A stretch of 64,000 bases of DNA, taken from NCBI RefSeq assembly GCF_932526225.1, contig NC_064037.1, forward strand, positions 17,708,471 to 17,772,470, written 5' to 3'. The DNA comes from Nematostella vectensis (taxonomy: Eukaryota > Cnidaria > Anthozoa > Actiniaria > Edwardsiidae). Shown here piece by piece: positions 47,497-59,545 of the stretch. The position numbers were made by a program, and so were the translations under genes. The notes beneath the pieces are model-generated. The model was given only the letters and a program-made list of their open reading frames with translations. It was not told the origin of the DNA and ran no database searches. How positions within the stretch are numbered: the stretch's first letter is position 1; each line of letters opens with the position of its first letter.

Positions 47497-47684
47497 ATCT
47501 CGGGTGCAATAGCAATCTCCTCGGCTACGCTTGATGTCTGTACCGAATCGCTGCCAATAATACTCTGAAAGCCGGTCCCAAGCGTGCAATAATGACTGAC
47601 ATCGGATAACTCTGCGCGCGCATTGTTATTATTTATTTGTTTGAGTTGATCACTAGCTTCCGTTTTATACCGGCGGAAAGCCAA
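47497..47684 (-). other. Probable MYC upstream exon with TATA box
   Basis: An open minus frame from an ATG at 47684 ends exactly at a donor, GTGAGT (47491-47496). Joining its last two bases (AT) to the first base of MYC exon 2 (G) makes an ATG in phase with MYC, so the open frame continues into the MYC protein. A TATAAAA lies at 47663-47669 on the minus strand. If it is the core promoter, transcription starts near 47635 and the 47684 ATG is not transcribed. Vertebrate MYC also has a mostly non-coding first exon. The join is inferred from phase and position. Confidence 0.45.
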
Positions 47685-47699
47685 AGGGCGTAGAGAACT

Positions 47700-49282
47700 T
47701 CGTAAAAAATTACCAGTTTAAGTTTGTTTTGGGCAAGAGTTAATCCCATGTGTTGTCGTTTTACTGGGAATTTTTCAAGCTGCGTTCAATAAGCCAGTCA
47801 AATACCACCGCTGGATCCTGTCCCTGCAATTTGAGCCCTGCTAGAGTAGTATAATGTTTACACTTTATCATAACAAAGAAAACGGATTAGACAAGAAAAG
47901 GGAAGGTTTGACAGGAATCGTATACGTGGGTGACTAGCCATTTCGTGTTCATTAAACGCGACCTGTATTTTTTTTCCTAGAGACCTAAGTTTGACCATGA
48001 TATTGACGCTGTAATATCGTGCAAGCACGTTTTATTTACACGGGTCACCCACAACACGTCATCTCTGTATGTGTGTTGAGGTTTTCCGCGGGGTTTCCGC
48101 AGAGCTTTTAAATAGCTTCAAGGCCTAAAGGTCAAAACAACAAATCCGAACCTTGCACGCAAAACGAGCATACGAAATCTCGTGGCACACAATTCTACGA
48201 TTTCGCCGACAGTCGGCTCGACACCCGGTGTGATTCACACCAAGGGGGTACCGCTTCCTTATCCCCAGGGGGGAGCGGTGCGTGTTGTCTTGCGGCTGGA
48301 TGGACGCTTCAAGCATTTAACGGATCGGTTACTCTTACCGCTAGTTTACCCTTCAGCGAATCTTTTTATACCATTAAACAAATAGCTTCGAAGCATCACA
48401 TTCATTGTTTGGAAAATAAAATTTTGACTACTTTCACACACGCGATTGATAAACCGCTCTGTACAAGGTCCAATTGGGTCTGTTTACAACTGTTGAATAC
48501 TGGGTGGGTTTCTGCTACAGGTCTGTAGTAGATTAAGCGGGTTTGATATTGGTTAAGCGGTAAATTGAAACATATGTGCTCACTCTTTGGGTCGTCCCCC
48601 GCACGATCCTGTAAAGATGACTGCCGGGGCAAGGAAACGTTAGAGGGCGTTTATACCCTCGTCTGCGAGTTTAAAAACTGTGAATTGCGAGTAATCACGC
48701 AGCTAGAACAGTTTTGAAACTGAGAGTCTATTACTATATTTGTAAGGTATGATAATAATAATCATTCTGACATTTTTAATGTTGGCAACTCATAATGCTG
48801 GTTATGCTACATGGGCCAGCCCCCGATTCGATAAGTTTTTAGCACAAAAAGAGATACCGTTTCGTCAGACAATAAGTTAACATGAGCATGAATAACAAGA
48901 ATCTTAACATACTTTTGGGTGATTTTATGAATATTTCAAAATTAATTTAGTTTAAAATGTAACCAAAAGAAATAGTTTCTACGAGATTCGGGAGAGGGGT
49001 ATATTTATGTATGTGAGTATTCACGATGGGAGGGGAGGGTGAATCTTGGCCTCCCATGCATTTGTTTTATGCAATCATAGAATATGCATTCTTTTCTTTT
49101 AATTGCAAATAAAATACACCTATTTTGTAAGGACGTTCGACGCTCAAATAGAAGCCGAGGTTCAGATAGCAGCAAAAAATATATATATTATCTTCAAATG
49201 AAGAATCGAATATAATAGGGAATTAAAATACGTTCGTCATTTATCACGAACGGCCCAGATTCAAATGAAAATTATACTTTCT
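47700..49282. other. Intergenic DNA upstream of MYC
   Basis: Mixed-composition unique sequence. A GC-richer patch at 48180-48300 includes GGGGGTACCGCTTCC and CCCAGGGGGGAGCGG. No gene is recognized. Confidence 0.35.
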
Positions 49283-49617
49283 CAGGCCCGTACCCAGGGA
49301 GGTGCAGGGGGTGCGAACGCACCCCTCCCCCACAACGGCCGAAGGTCCACTTTCGGTTCTCAATAGACGTGCTATTTGTAGACAAAACTAAAAGAATAAG
49401 CTAGATCCCTCTGGTATGTAGCCAGAGTCCGACAATAAACGTACCGTGGAGATACTGCAAAGGCATAAAAAATCCCATTTTGTTTTTTTTGGGATGGTCA
49501 GATTTTTATCAGAGAACTCAGCCCCCCTCCCCCCACCCCCGGTAAAATTAGGTCAACTTTTTCGGATTTCGCCCCCCCCCCCCCCCTCAAGAAAAATCCT
49601 GGGTGCGGGCTTGTTTC
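49283..49617. mobile_element. Non-autonomous DNA element with CCCGTACCCAGG ends
   Basis: It starts CAGGCCCGTACCCAGG and ends CCTGGGTGCGGGCTTG, an imperfect inverted repeat. The interior has GGGGGTGCGAACGCACCCC and long C runs (49518-49586), and no coding capacity. I recall elements with this CCCGTACCCAGG terminus as widespread in invertebrates. The target duplication is unclear. Confidence 0.6.
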
Positions 49618-52025
49618 TTCCCATTGAAGTGTATCAAGGATTTAGTATTCGACATCAATACTTGGCAGCTGCGCGGCAGCCAAAAGGACACTCGACAGTA
49701 TCGAGTTTTGCTAAGTGCATAAAACCACTGCCTCCAGGAGTCTGCTGGCGACAGCCTTAGCGAGGAGATTATGGGCTGAACTATACTTACCGTCGCTAAG
49801 GGAGTCACGTGATCATGCAAACCCTCTATACGAGTCTACAGGAGTTGATCTTAACATGTTTTTGTGTGTGTTACTCTGAGATTCAGGCTGACTCACAGAA
49901 AAATATCGACACCTTAAAAATTTGACCTTTGTTATCGTAAACGCCCGAGCAAACGGCTTAATTGCTAAACCCCACCACATAGAAACCAAACATCAGCAAA
50001 GAAAGGATAAATGGATTGAGTAACTATCACAATACTAACCATAATTTTGAAAATCGGTATAATTATATTTCTACTTAAACATATAAAAGAGATGCAAGAA
50101 ATCATCAATCGCAAGAACCCACAAACGACCCCGATGCTTTTATCTGATCATCTGAGAAGATATGGGTATGATTTTGCATAGCTTAAAGATGCTGAAGTAA
50201 TATACATCCTATACGACTGTTCTGTGATTTGATGTTTATTCTGAAATTGCTGGATTTTAATTGGCTGTCCAACGAACAAAAATAGTGGTCATTCTCTACT
50301 CTTATCAAATGAATTGCTTTCTCAATCATGTACTGGAATATAAGCAATTTAAAGTCCTCGTTACAAAGCGATAAGTCCAAGTGGATTAAGCGAATGAGTT
50401 CAAGTGAAGTGAGCGTTTCAACCTAAAAATCCCAGAGCATCGGAGAGAAAACGACAAACAGACCCTCCTGTCAATTTGTTGCCAGGTTGCCTTCCAGCTT
50501 CTGACGTTAAAAAAGTTCTTTGTTTCTAAGAGGTTTTATGTTCCAAAGATAAAAATCTATATAGATAAGTTTAAATGCTTTTGGTTTGATTAAAAATACT
50601 TTTGCATGTAGCCAGTGCATTAGAAGTTTGCAACACTGTTACCGCATTTAAAGTAGCTATTGTTAACTATTGATAACAGGGCTTTCTTTTTACTGTTAGG
50701 TATGTGAGCATGTTTCGCCAACATAACACTCGCATATTCTGTTACATAAATATCAACATAAATATCACCAGGGTCAAATATTTGTGCTATTAATTTTGAA
50801 GGGAACTGCCAGCACATGGTCATGTCAAAAAATGTTTAAGATTTTTTATGCACACGAATTAAGAATAGCCCATTGTATAAAAGCTGTTTTTGTTATCGTC
50901 CTCGCATAACTAAAAAAAAACAGAATATTCTATACATACTCCTCATATTTCATCATTTTATATCAGTAATTTCTCTTGATTTTGTAAAAAGAAAAAAAGG
51001 GTAAAAGAATCTACATTACATTCATGATATTTATTATTATGCGTAAAATTGTTCACCAGGCTTCCGCCCTTTTATAACAATCGTTAGGGTTGCGCAAGTC
51101 AAACGAGTGTCACAAAGCAAATATTCCACGTATCTGAACAACTAAGAACTTTAATGACATGTTTCTTTGTTGTTATGCTTGGTGTATTTTATATGATAAA
51201 TAGTTTGCTGATCTTTGTTTCAAAGCAAACATTCTACGCCACGTCAGTTTACTACAATCTCGGTCTTGCATGCGATATTTTCCTTTACCTACTCATCCAT
51301 TAACTTTCGTGACTTATCTTATTCAAAATCTCTTGTTCATATATTTGCAAATCCAATAATAACAGCTCCTTTCCTTTTGTATAAGTTTTAATTAGTGTGC
51401 AACCGCCAAGAAGATTCTAAACCTCTTTGCCGTATCACAGTATCGATATTTTCACCGAAGGGGACTGAACTCAGTCTCACTGTATCAAACAAGACTTTTA
51501 TCATTTTGTATCGCTTTATGATTTCAACTTGCTCGATCCTTCTTGTTCGGATGAGCCCGTTTCTTGGCGATATCTTTGAAACAAAGTGTTCGCATCCCAT
51601 TTCAAAGATTTCGCAATATGCACCAGCAGTCATCGGGAACTTGCTTAAAAGTCACGTAGAGAGATAAGACTAGAACTGAAACCAGTCCTGATTTGTAGAT
51701 GGGAACCGTGCGATCGCATCGTACCGTAAGGATAGGATATTGTATATATTCCATCCCAGGAAGCTTAGATCATTTTTATTTTTATTATGATCTTTTTTTT
51801 TATTTGACGTAACTAGGTTCCACGTGATTTATATGTGATTTGTTACCATAGAGTTAGATTATGTTAATAGTACACCTTGATTATATTAATAATAACCTTG
51901 CAAAAAAAACGCAATACACCAAAAACTGGTATTTGACTCTGCCAAATTTTCGTCTTTAATAAGACTTGACTTTTTATTAAAAACGCGATATAGCTCAATC
52001 ATTTGGTTAGCAAAATGTGTGCAAA
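49618..52025. other. Intergenic DNA without recognized genes
   Basis: AT-rich unique sequence. The short frames present show no family motifs and no splice context. Nothing further is seen. Confidence 0.4.
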
Positions 52026-52137
52026 CTGCAGAATACCCGTCCACAAAGAGTTAACAATGAGACTTCACACCTCGATTTCTATAGAACGAGGCAGTAAATA
52101 CAAGAAAAATGCAAATAAGTGGACGGGTATTCTGCAG
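52026..52137. mobile_element. 112-bp palindromic MITE
   Basis: Perfect 19-bp inverted ends: CTGCAGAATACCCGTCCAC at the left and its complement at the right. An inner fold (CCTCGATTTCTATAGAACGAGG) sits in the middle. A related partial copy lies at 23862-23945. There is no coding capacity. Confidence 0.8.
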
Positions 52138-53109
52138 TTTAGCCTAAGATCCATTTTGGGGAGGGGGTTTTGAGATGGATGCGCACTATATCTCCAACTT
52201 ATCTCCAACAAGATGTTTTGTGTACTATCATATGAGATCATGGAAGCGCCCGTGTGCATTTTCTCACAAAGCTCTGTTAGAAGGCAGGAGCTTGGAAAAC
52301 AGGATATATTCAAGACATGCGCAAATTGGCAGCTGAATGAAGGATTTTTTACTTATGAAAAATAATTGAATCGTATATTCCGTATTTCAAAGTTTTCTCG
52401 TGTGAAAAATACCGAAAATGGTATGATTGATGGAGGCATGTCATCGTTCTATCAACACACTTATTGTACTGGAAGTTGTTAGTCTGTAGACAAGGTAAAT
52501 AAACCGGCGCCGAAATGCTAACATAGCAAAAAACTTTGACCGGATTTGGAACGCCGGAAACCCATTTTTCTTCAGAGAACGCAGTCGGAAGTGGTACTCA
52601 CGGAGAAAAAAAAATGTAAAAAACAGCGAACTGCTATTAATTATGATATACAACTGCTCAATCCTCCATGTCGGGCATCTTGGTCTGTTATCCAGGGCGT
52701 AGACAAAGCGAATTTTACCCACACCATATTGGGCTCTTACACACAGACCTGTGACACGCAGATACTGACAGATATATGACTTGAAGCCGTTCGATTTTTC
52801 CTCAAATGACCCGTCAGACCCGTGTCCTATGAGACCATTTGATGGCATTTTGCTTAAAATTCAACAAACAAAGAAAAACTAATCAAACTAGTCATTAGTA
52901 TCTGAAAATATGGCGCAACCCCAAGCATCCTTATGGTGCTAAAAACAAAAAGAATCCAAATGATTTTTATAAAATGCATAATATTTACATCAATAAGTTC
53001 ACTTTCAACGCACACATGTGGCAACCAACGTGGAAACAAGTACAACCTCCGACCTGTTTGTCTCTGCGAGTTTTCTGGAACTCTTCCCTTGTGAGAGAAT
53101 GTGCTTACC

Positions 53110-54320
53110 AATATTTTGGTAGGCGTTAACAAATAGTTCGGTAGGCGTCAACAAATAGTTTGGTAGGCGTCAACAAATAGTTTGGAAGGCGTCAACAAAT
53201 AGTTCGTTAGGGCGTCAACAAATAGTTCGGTAGGCGTCAACAAATAGTTTGGAAGGCGTCAACAAATAGTTTGGTAGGCGTCAACAAATAGTTTGGTAGG
53301 CGCCAACAAATAGTTTGGTAGGCGTCAACAAATAGTTCGGTAGGCGTCAACAAATAGTTCGGTAGGCGTCAACAAATAGTTCGTTAGGGCGTCAACAAAT
53401 AGTTTGGTAGGCGCCAACAAATAGTTCGGAAGGCGTCAACAAATAGTTCGGTAGGCGTCAAAAAATAGTTTGAAAGGCGTCAACAAATAGTTTGGTAGGC
53501 GTCAACAAATAGTTCGGTAGGCGTCAACAAATAGTTCGGTAGGCGTCAACAAATAGTTCGGTAGGCGTCAACAAATAGTTTGGTAGGCGTCAACAAATGT
53601 TTTGGTAGGCGTCAACAAATAGTTTGGAAGGCGTCAACAAATAGTTCGGTAGGCGTCAACAAATAGTTTGGAAGGCGTCAACAAATAGTTTGGTAGGCGT
53701 CAACAAATAGTTTGGTAGCCGTCAACAAATAGTTTGGTAGGCGTCAACAAATAGTTTGGTAGGCGTCAACAAATAGTTCGGTAGGCGTCAAAAAATAGTT
53801 CGGTAGGCGTCAACAAATAGTTTGGTAGGCGTCAACAAATATTTTGGTAGGCGTCAACAAATAGTTCGGTAGGCGACAACAAATAGTTTGGAAGGCGTCA
53901 ACAAATAGTTTGGTAGGCGTCAACAAATAGTACGGTAGGCGTCAACAAATAGTTTGGTAGGCGTCAACAAATAGTTTGGTAGGCGTCAACAAATATTTCG
54001 GTAGGCGTCAACAAATAGTTCGGTAGGCGTCAACAAATAGTTTGGAAGGCGTCAACAAATAGTTTGGTAGGCGTCAACAAATAGTTCGGTAGGCGTCAAC
54101 AAATAGTTTGGTAGGCGTCAACAAATAGTTTGGAAGTCGTCAACAAATAGTTCGGTAGGCGTCAACAAATAGTTTGGTAGGCGTCAACAAATAGTTCTGT
54201 AAGCGTCAACAAATAGTTTGGTAGGCATCAACAAATAGTTCGGTAGGCTTCAACAAATAGTTTGGTAGGCGTCAACAAATAGTTTGGTAGGCATCAACAA
54301 ATAGTTCGGTAGGCGATTAT
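53110..54320. repeat. 22-bp minisatellite, about 55 units
   Basis: The unit is GTAGGCGTCAACAAATAGTT plus TG or CG. Variation is mostly T/C at one site and GGTAGG/GGAAGG at another, with two units of 23 bp (CGTTAGGGCG). Non-coding. Confidence 0.95.
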
Positions 54321-54402
54321 TTAAAGGAGGCGTTTTTTATATTGCGGACGGAAATTCGAAGTTGGGGCCGTATTTCAAACTGTGTGCTAAAACTACTATA
54401 TT

Positions 54403-54589
54403 TGCAGTATCACATAGCTTAGGCTTAGCAAGTGGAGGATTTGGTAGTGTACTTCACCGGCGATTTGGTAGTATACTTGCAGTATCACATAGCTTTAGAC
54501 TTAGCGAGTGGAGGGTTTGGAAGTATACTTGCAGTATCACATATCTGAGGCTTAGCAAGTGGAGGATTGGTATTATACTTGCAGCGCCC
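54403..54589. repeat. GTATCACATAGCTTAGGCTT repeats, left of the retrotransposon
   Basis: About three to four imperfect units carry CAGTATCACATAGCTTAGG, CTTAGCAAGTGGAGG and TTTGGTAGTATACTTG. The same repeat resumes at 59425-59545, on the other side of the retrotransposon, so the retrotransposon was inserted into this array. Confidence 0.85.
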
Positions 54590-55001
54590 GTAAGGACGAT
54601 GTACACTATCAACCAGCGAGTATAAACGTGAATCTATTTCAGGAAACAAGCCGAAACTACAAGCAAAGCAAGATGGCCTGAAACGAGAGACTGAGCCCGC
54701 GGGCACCAGTGGTGTCACAACTAGTCTATGCATAAATTAACTACAACTACTGGCGCGACCTCTTCTTTCTATGTGGAAGAACTGCCTACCTATGTTACGG
54801 GGTGTAGTGGGCTAGCCAACAAACCCGAACTACGAGTCCAACATAGTCATATAATAGTGTGGAACAAGTCAATCAAGGAATACAAACGGGTATCATAACC
54901 TATACAACGGTTAGTACGTAACATAGTCCTTCAAGTATGACGGCTGTCTTCTCTGTCAATGGGGTCTTGGTTGTATGGGTGGGGACGCACTCTCCGCCTC
55001 G

Positions 55002-55766
55002 TTAGCGTGAGCAAACATCTCCATGCTCATCAGGATTATCAGGAGACTGTTGCGGGAACATAGGACACAGGACACCGGCTAAGTATTCCATTTCCTCAGG
55101 TGGAGTGGTTAATTCTGAAGGGGCAGAAAAAGGAAGGTCGTTCAGAGGCGATGGAGTATAACACGGGGTCGCTGGGAGATCACCTTCCACTTCGTCTGTG
55201 GCGGGATTGAAGGCCGGTTGCTCAGAGGAGACCACAGATACAGGAACGGTGAAACACTCGGTGAGTTTTACATTGTAGGAAGTGGCCCGAAGTTGGGATC
55301 CGACAAAACACCACGGGTGATCGATGTTGACAACAAGGTATCGATCGCGGGCCTTGGTCTTGTCTTTATCACAGGAGAGATAGACAATACTACCAACCCG
55401 GACTGCAGGCTCTGAGGTTAGACGACGCGAAAGGTGTTTAGCTTTCTCGCTGTACGGGTGGTTAACTATGCGCTGTTCGTGCTTAGCCAAGATGACTTGA
55501 ATATCTTTGATCGGGAGTTGTTCGTTAGTATACTGGCTCCGCTGCGTCCACAGCTCTCTAGCAGAGAGACCCAAGCCACCGGGTTGCTGGCGAAGTAGCT
55601 CTTCCACGAGCTCAAGGACGGCTTTCTCGGCTACAAGGTTCTTGTTCGGGTTCATTGCTCGAACGAGATCGACAGAGGCGTTGATGTGACCGAAGGAGTC
55701 ATGGATGCTTAAAGCTCTGAAGCAGGATGCGAGATCTACGCGAATTACCGCCTTTGGGCCGTCCAT
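55002..55766 (-). pseudogene. Retrotransposon integrase C-terminal region
   Basis: A 254-aa frame carries the distal integrase part: RxDLASCFRAL, a helix with LELVEELLRQQPGG and LSARELWTQR, then a chromo/SH3-like tail (VRVGSIVYLSCDKDKTKARD, YLVVNIDHPWCFV). It also has a Pro/Ser-rich end. The first part of the catalytic core is in another frame, separated by a (TTTA)n run at 55857-55895. Confidence 0.7.
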
Positions 55767-55902
55767 GGGACAAAGATCAACTATAAGGAGGGTGAGGGCA
55801 TCGTGTAAGGTATCGTGCTTTTCGTCAGGGATGAGAGAGGACGCTGTGAATGAGGTTTATTTATTTATTTATTTATTTATTTTATTTATAAGGGTTATAC
55901 CA

Positions 55903-56817
55903 CTATAACACATATTGAAATAGCGGTAAGGTTGACACAACAGAACACGGCTCCAACTCAAGTGTAACCCTTAAGGTTCTGCATTCACGCAACACAAGTA
56001 CCAGTTGCTTGTTTCGCTTCATGAAGTCAGCGGCGAATGGCGTCCTGCAAATCGAGCGTGTGGAACTGTCAATGAACCGCAATAAAAAAAACTTGTGGCG
56101 ACTGGGATGGTTCAACTTCAAGTGTATGGCGGTCAGTAGGCCGTCGAGGACCGAACGTGGTACGATGATTGCCTCGGAGGTGGCTGTGAAAGGATGGTTG
56201 CGTTTTACGACTAAAACACCGTCTCTAGATATCGACGCAGTTTGAAGATAGCGGTTGACATCTTTGAGATTTGTTTCTTTGCGAAAGAGCCTCGTGCCCT
56301 GGGTGAGGTGAGCGTAGACTCTTCGCAGGTCAGGACAGTCGCTCTGGATGTGTCGCCAATCGTTACGTAAGGCGAAAGGGAGCCTGGCGTGATTGGTCAA
56401 GATATCTTGTAAAGAGAGGTTTCGTACCACGGAGTCTTCGTTCTGCTGGATAAATGAGCATATCTGGCATCTGGGTTCACACCATTCGGGAGCATCGCGG
56501 CTAGCAAAGTCAGACAGGAGATTGGCTCTGCCCGTAAGGTGCTGAAGAGAATCCTGATAACGACTGACGGTGGTTAGGAAGAACGTCACTCGAGGACTTG
56601 CGGAGAATTATCCACGGCGCAATTTGTCAATAGCCTGTACGCAAGGTTTGCTGTCAGTCAAGACTTGGGCCTGAGTGAGGGAGAGTATCAGACGGACGTG
56701 GTAGCACGATTGACTTGTGACTTGCGAGGGCTTGTTGTGCGGCTTTGAACTTAGCGGTGAGTTCTTCATCCCATCGTAGGGCATCCTGGAACAACATGCC
56801 GGCGATAGCGCACTCAA
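55903..56817 (-). pseudogene. Retrotransposon RNase H end and integrase zinc domain
   Basis: One frame (56608-56817) has RNase H motif LTDSKPCVQAIDKLRRG. A second (55903-56589) continues with SRYQDSLQHLTGRANLLSDFAS, CEPRCQICSF, and a zinc-binding HLKLNHPSRHKF near 56090. Frameshift at about 56595. The HHCC finger is incomplete. Matches a Gypsy pol order. Confidence 0.7.
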
Positions 56818-58130
56818 TTTAATCTATGACGTCCGAACAATTAGTACACGGCTGAGAACCTTGTAGGCGCCGATAAAGGATCGGAGACCCTTTACGTTAT
56901 CTGCTGGAGGGCAGCTAGATGGTACTGAGATGCGATGCGGACTGGCAAGGGGCGATAGTACGAAGAGTGCAATCAACATCCGGCATCAATAATGGTTGTG
57001 GTCTGGCATAGCGGGCGACGTCAGCAAATGCCGCTACCAGTCGAAAGCCTGCTGAGGGCTTCTTTACGAGGAAAGAAGGGTTCAGGTATTCAACAGTCAC
57101 GCCAATATCTTCTGGACAGCGAAAAACATGATCGCGCTCGAGCTTTGTCTGCAACTCCACCAGTTGGTTACGAGAGTATCGGGGAACGCGTCCATTACGC
57201 TGGGGTGGTTGCACAGGACCGATGTTGACTGTTTCCTTGAGAGGACCAGCGGCGCTGTTGTAGCCAGTGATAGCGGGGTTGAAGAAGCTGTCGAACTCAA
57301 GCATGACGGAAGGCTTGTCGCGGAAGGCTTGTCGAGTGGCGTCAGGCAGGATCTTGACTGGGTTCAAACTGGTCGTGGACGAGAACGGCGCAGCGCTCTT
57401 GGGAGTGGATGAGGCCTGATGTCTTGGGTACCCTGTGGTGGAGGGCTGGGATGGACTTTCCCCGGTGCGAAAAGCTAAGCAGATGTGTTTGTGGCTGCGA
57501 ACGGTCCTCGGCTCGCTGGAAGTGTTGGAGATTCTCACTTTACGACCTACGGTTTCCAGGATCTGTGGTTTGGGCCAGACTTCACGTGACTTGTCTTGAG
57601 AAGGTGGCAGATTGCTGCTCCGGGGTGCAATTGCGATGAAGTTGTCTTGCTCGGGCTCATAGGGAACATCGATTTCGATAAAATCGCCTGGCCATACCAC
57701 AGTTGAGGGTGAAGACGAGCGGAACTCTGGGTGCGGCGGACGGCGTGTGAGGCGTTTTTGGAGTTGCCTCCTGGAGTGTAGTGAATAGTCTTAGAGTCTT
57801 GTATGCGCACTTGGTTGAGAGCGGGGCGAACGGTGATATCATTAGTAAAGGGTGAACCCGCTAAAACGTCAACGTCTAAGTCATTGACGACTAGAGCATC
57901 AAGAACCAATACCTTATATGCGCGCGTAAGCTAGTTAAAGCTCGCCAATTACGTTAAGGGGGTCATGTCATCGGCTTGAAAAGCTTGTTGTGTTGACTTG
58001 GTCACGCGTGTGCCGATAGAGCGGGCAAATGAAGCTCGAATCATGCTTGTTTCCGCGCCGGTATCGAGTGTTAGTTTAAGCAGCTGGTCTTCGGAAAAGG
58101 CTTTGAAGTAAGTGATTGTTTAGTGCAAGC
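56818..58130 (-). pseudogene. Retrotransposon protease and truncated reverse transcriptase
   Basis: A protease active site, LTLDTGAETSM, is near 58060, followed in other frames by VNDLDVDVLAGSPF (57860). The RT start follows with FLVKKPSAGFRLVAAFADVA and [14 protein letters not shown] (57000-56950). The RT then stops, and the coding sense jumps at 56870-56830 to [15 protein letters not shown], which normally lies after the RT catalytic aspartates. The catalytic core is therefore deleted. Confidence 0.7.
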
Positions 58131-58132
58131 CC

Positions 58133-59138
58133 TTAGTGTAGTACAGCGTGCAGTAGTGGGGTGTCCTCGTCGATAGCATCCTGCAGTTGTAGGTGTACTA
58201 TCTCGGGAATCTCGTCTTTGTCACAAGCATAGGTAAGGAGGGCCTTGGTTAGGTACGCGCGGTCGTCCGCCGGCAAAAAGGGGCGACCGGCCTGTTTGCA
58301 CAGGGGGCATGACTTGGTGCCTCTGCTCTGACGCGAAGACTGGGTGCTAGATTTCTGGGGCAGGCGGGGGGCAGTTTGTCTAAAGCGCGAACCGGTCGTC
58401 CGCAGTACCTTGAAGTCAGCGGCTGTACGCATCTCATCAAGCACAAAATCTAGCGCCTGAAAAATCTCTCAGTGATGCTTATGTTCTGGAACTGAGTTCA
58501 GTCCCGTATCGTTGTTTAACGAGTTGTGGGTGGTCCTGATGGATTAGTCTCAGCCAAGTTAATACGATCATGTTTTCAAGGTGGGACTTAACTCCTTATC
58601 GCTAGTTATTACCTCCCCATGATGAGTAATCCCCCCATTCCCAATGAGCAAGTTATCTACAAGTTATCTGAATGACATTAGTCGCTGAAAAAGGTCTTCC
58701 GGTTTTTCCCCTACTTCTAACTTTATACTGGAGAGATCTAGGAAATGTGCTCCAGTGGACTGGAACCCATAGAAGGTTCTGACGGATTACCAGATGGAAC
58801 TGACAGACGTGGGATTTTTTTAAATCGTGTTCCGGAAAATTACGGGGCAAAAGTTAGCAATTTCCCCGAGCATCAACTTCAAGTGCATGTTCTTTTGTAA
58901 GCCTGTGCGGCGGCTAGCTTCAGGGACCGATTCAGGGTCATTTGTTAGTCCCCTTTGGGTGTGGCGGGCGGTCTTGTTTTGCCAGGTTAAACTGTCGACA
59001 AGGAATGGGACAAAATTGGAATCGAGTGAAAGCGTACATTGCAAATTTTGTCGCCAGGCTTCAAATGAGGTTATTGTCTCGTTTTTGGTCAGTGACCACT
59101 GCTTTGGGGCTCTTAGAGTGCTTGACATACCTTCGTGA
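58133..59138 (-). pseudogene. Retrotransposon gag region
   Basis: The first frame (58820-59128) starts with MSSTLRAPKQWSLTKNETIT and has the Trp-rich capsid-like pattern FEAWRQNL. The second (58133-58446) has a CPLCKQAGRPF zinc-binding stretch and LTKALLTYACDKDEIPEIVH. A frameshift or stop separates them. Confidence 0.6.
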
Positions 59139-59424
59139 CACGATTACTCGCCAGAAAACCAACAGGGGAAAGTTGGGGGTTGTTGCCATAGTTTAGGCAA
59201 AGCAATGATCTTTGAGAGTCTCCTTGGGCGTCTTGGGGTCGATGCGCTGCCAGCACGCCAGTGAGGACGATGTACACTAGCAACCAGCGAGAATAAACGT
59301 AAATCTATTTCAGGAAACAAGCCGAGACTACAAGCAAAACAAGATTGCCTGAACCGAGAGACTGAGCCCGCGGGCACCAGCGGTGTCACAACTAGTCTAT
59401 GCATAAATTAACTACACATGCTGG

Positions 59425-59545
59425 CGCAGTCTCACATAGCTTAGGCTAGCAAGTTGAGGGTTTGGTAGTATACTTGCAATAGCTTAGGCTTAGCAAGTGG
59501 AAGATTTGGTAGTATACTCGCAGTATCACATAGCGTAGGCTTAGC
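59425..59545. repeat. GTATCACATAGCTTAGGCTT repeats, right of the retrotransposon
   Basis: Continuation of the array seen at 54403-54589, with units CACATAGCTTAGGC and TTTGGTAGTATACT(T/C)G. Confidence 0.8.

Larger units (their letters stand above)
54590..59416 (-). mobile_element. Gypsy-like LTR retrotransposon, defective
   Basis: The 156-bp LTRs at 54590-54745 and 59261-59416 are direct repeats (about 90% identical by eye), starting TGTAGTTAATTTATGCATAG on the minus strand. Inside, on the minus strand, are gag (58820-59138 and 58133-58446, with a CPLC zinc motif), an aspartic protease, the start of reverse transcriptase, an RNase H fragment (LTDSKPCVQA), and the integrase zinc-binding and C-terminal parts, in Gypsy-type order. 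A TGGCGTGCTGG sequence next to the 5' LTR may be the primer-binding site. The RT core with its catalytic aspartates is missing between about 56900 and 56830. Frames are broken in several places, so it is not autonomous. Confidence 0.85.
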
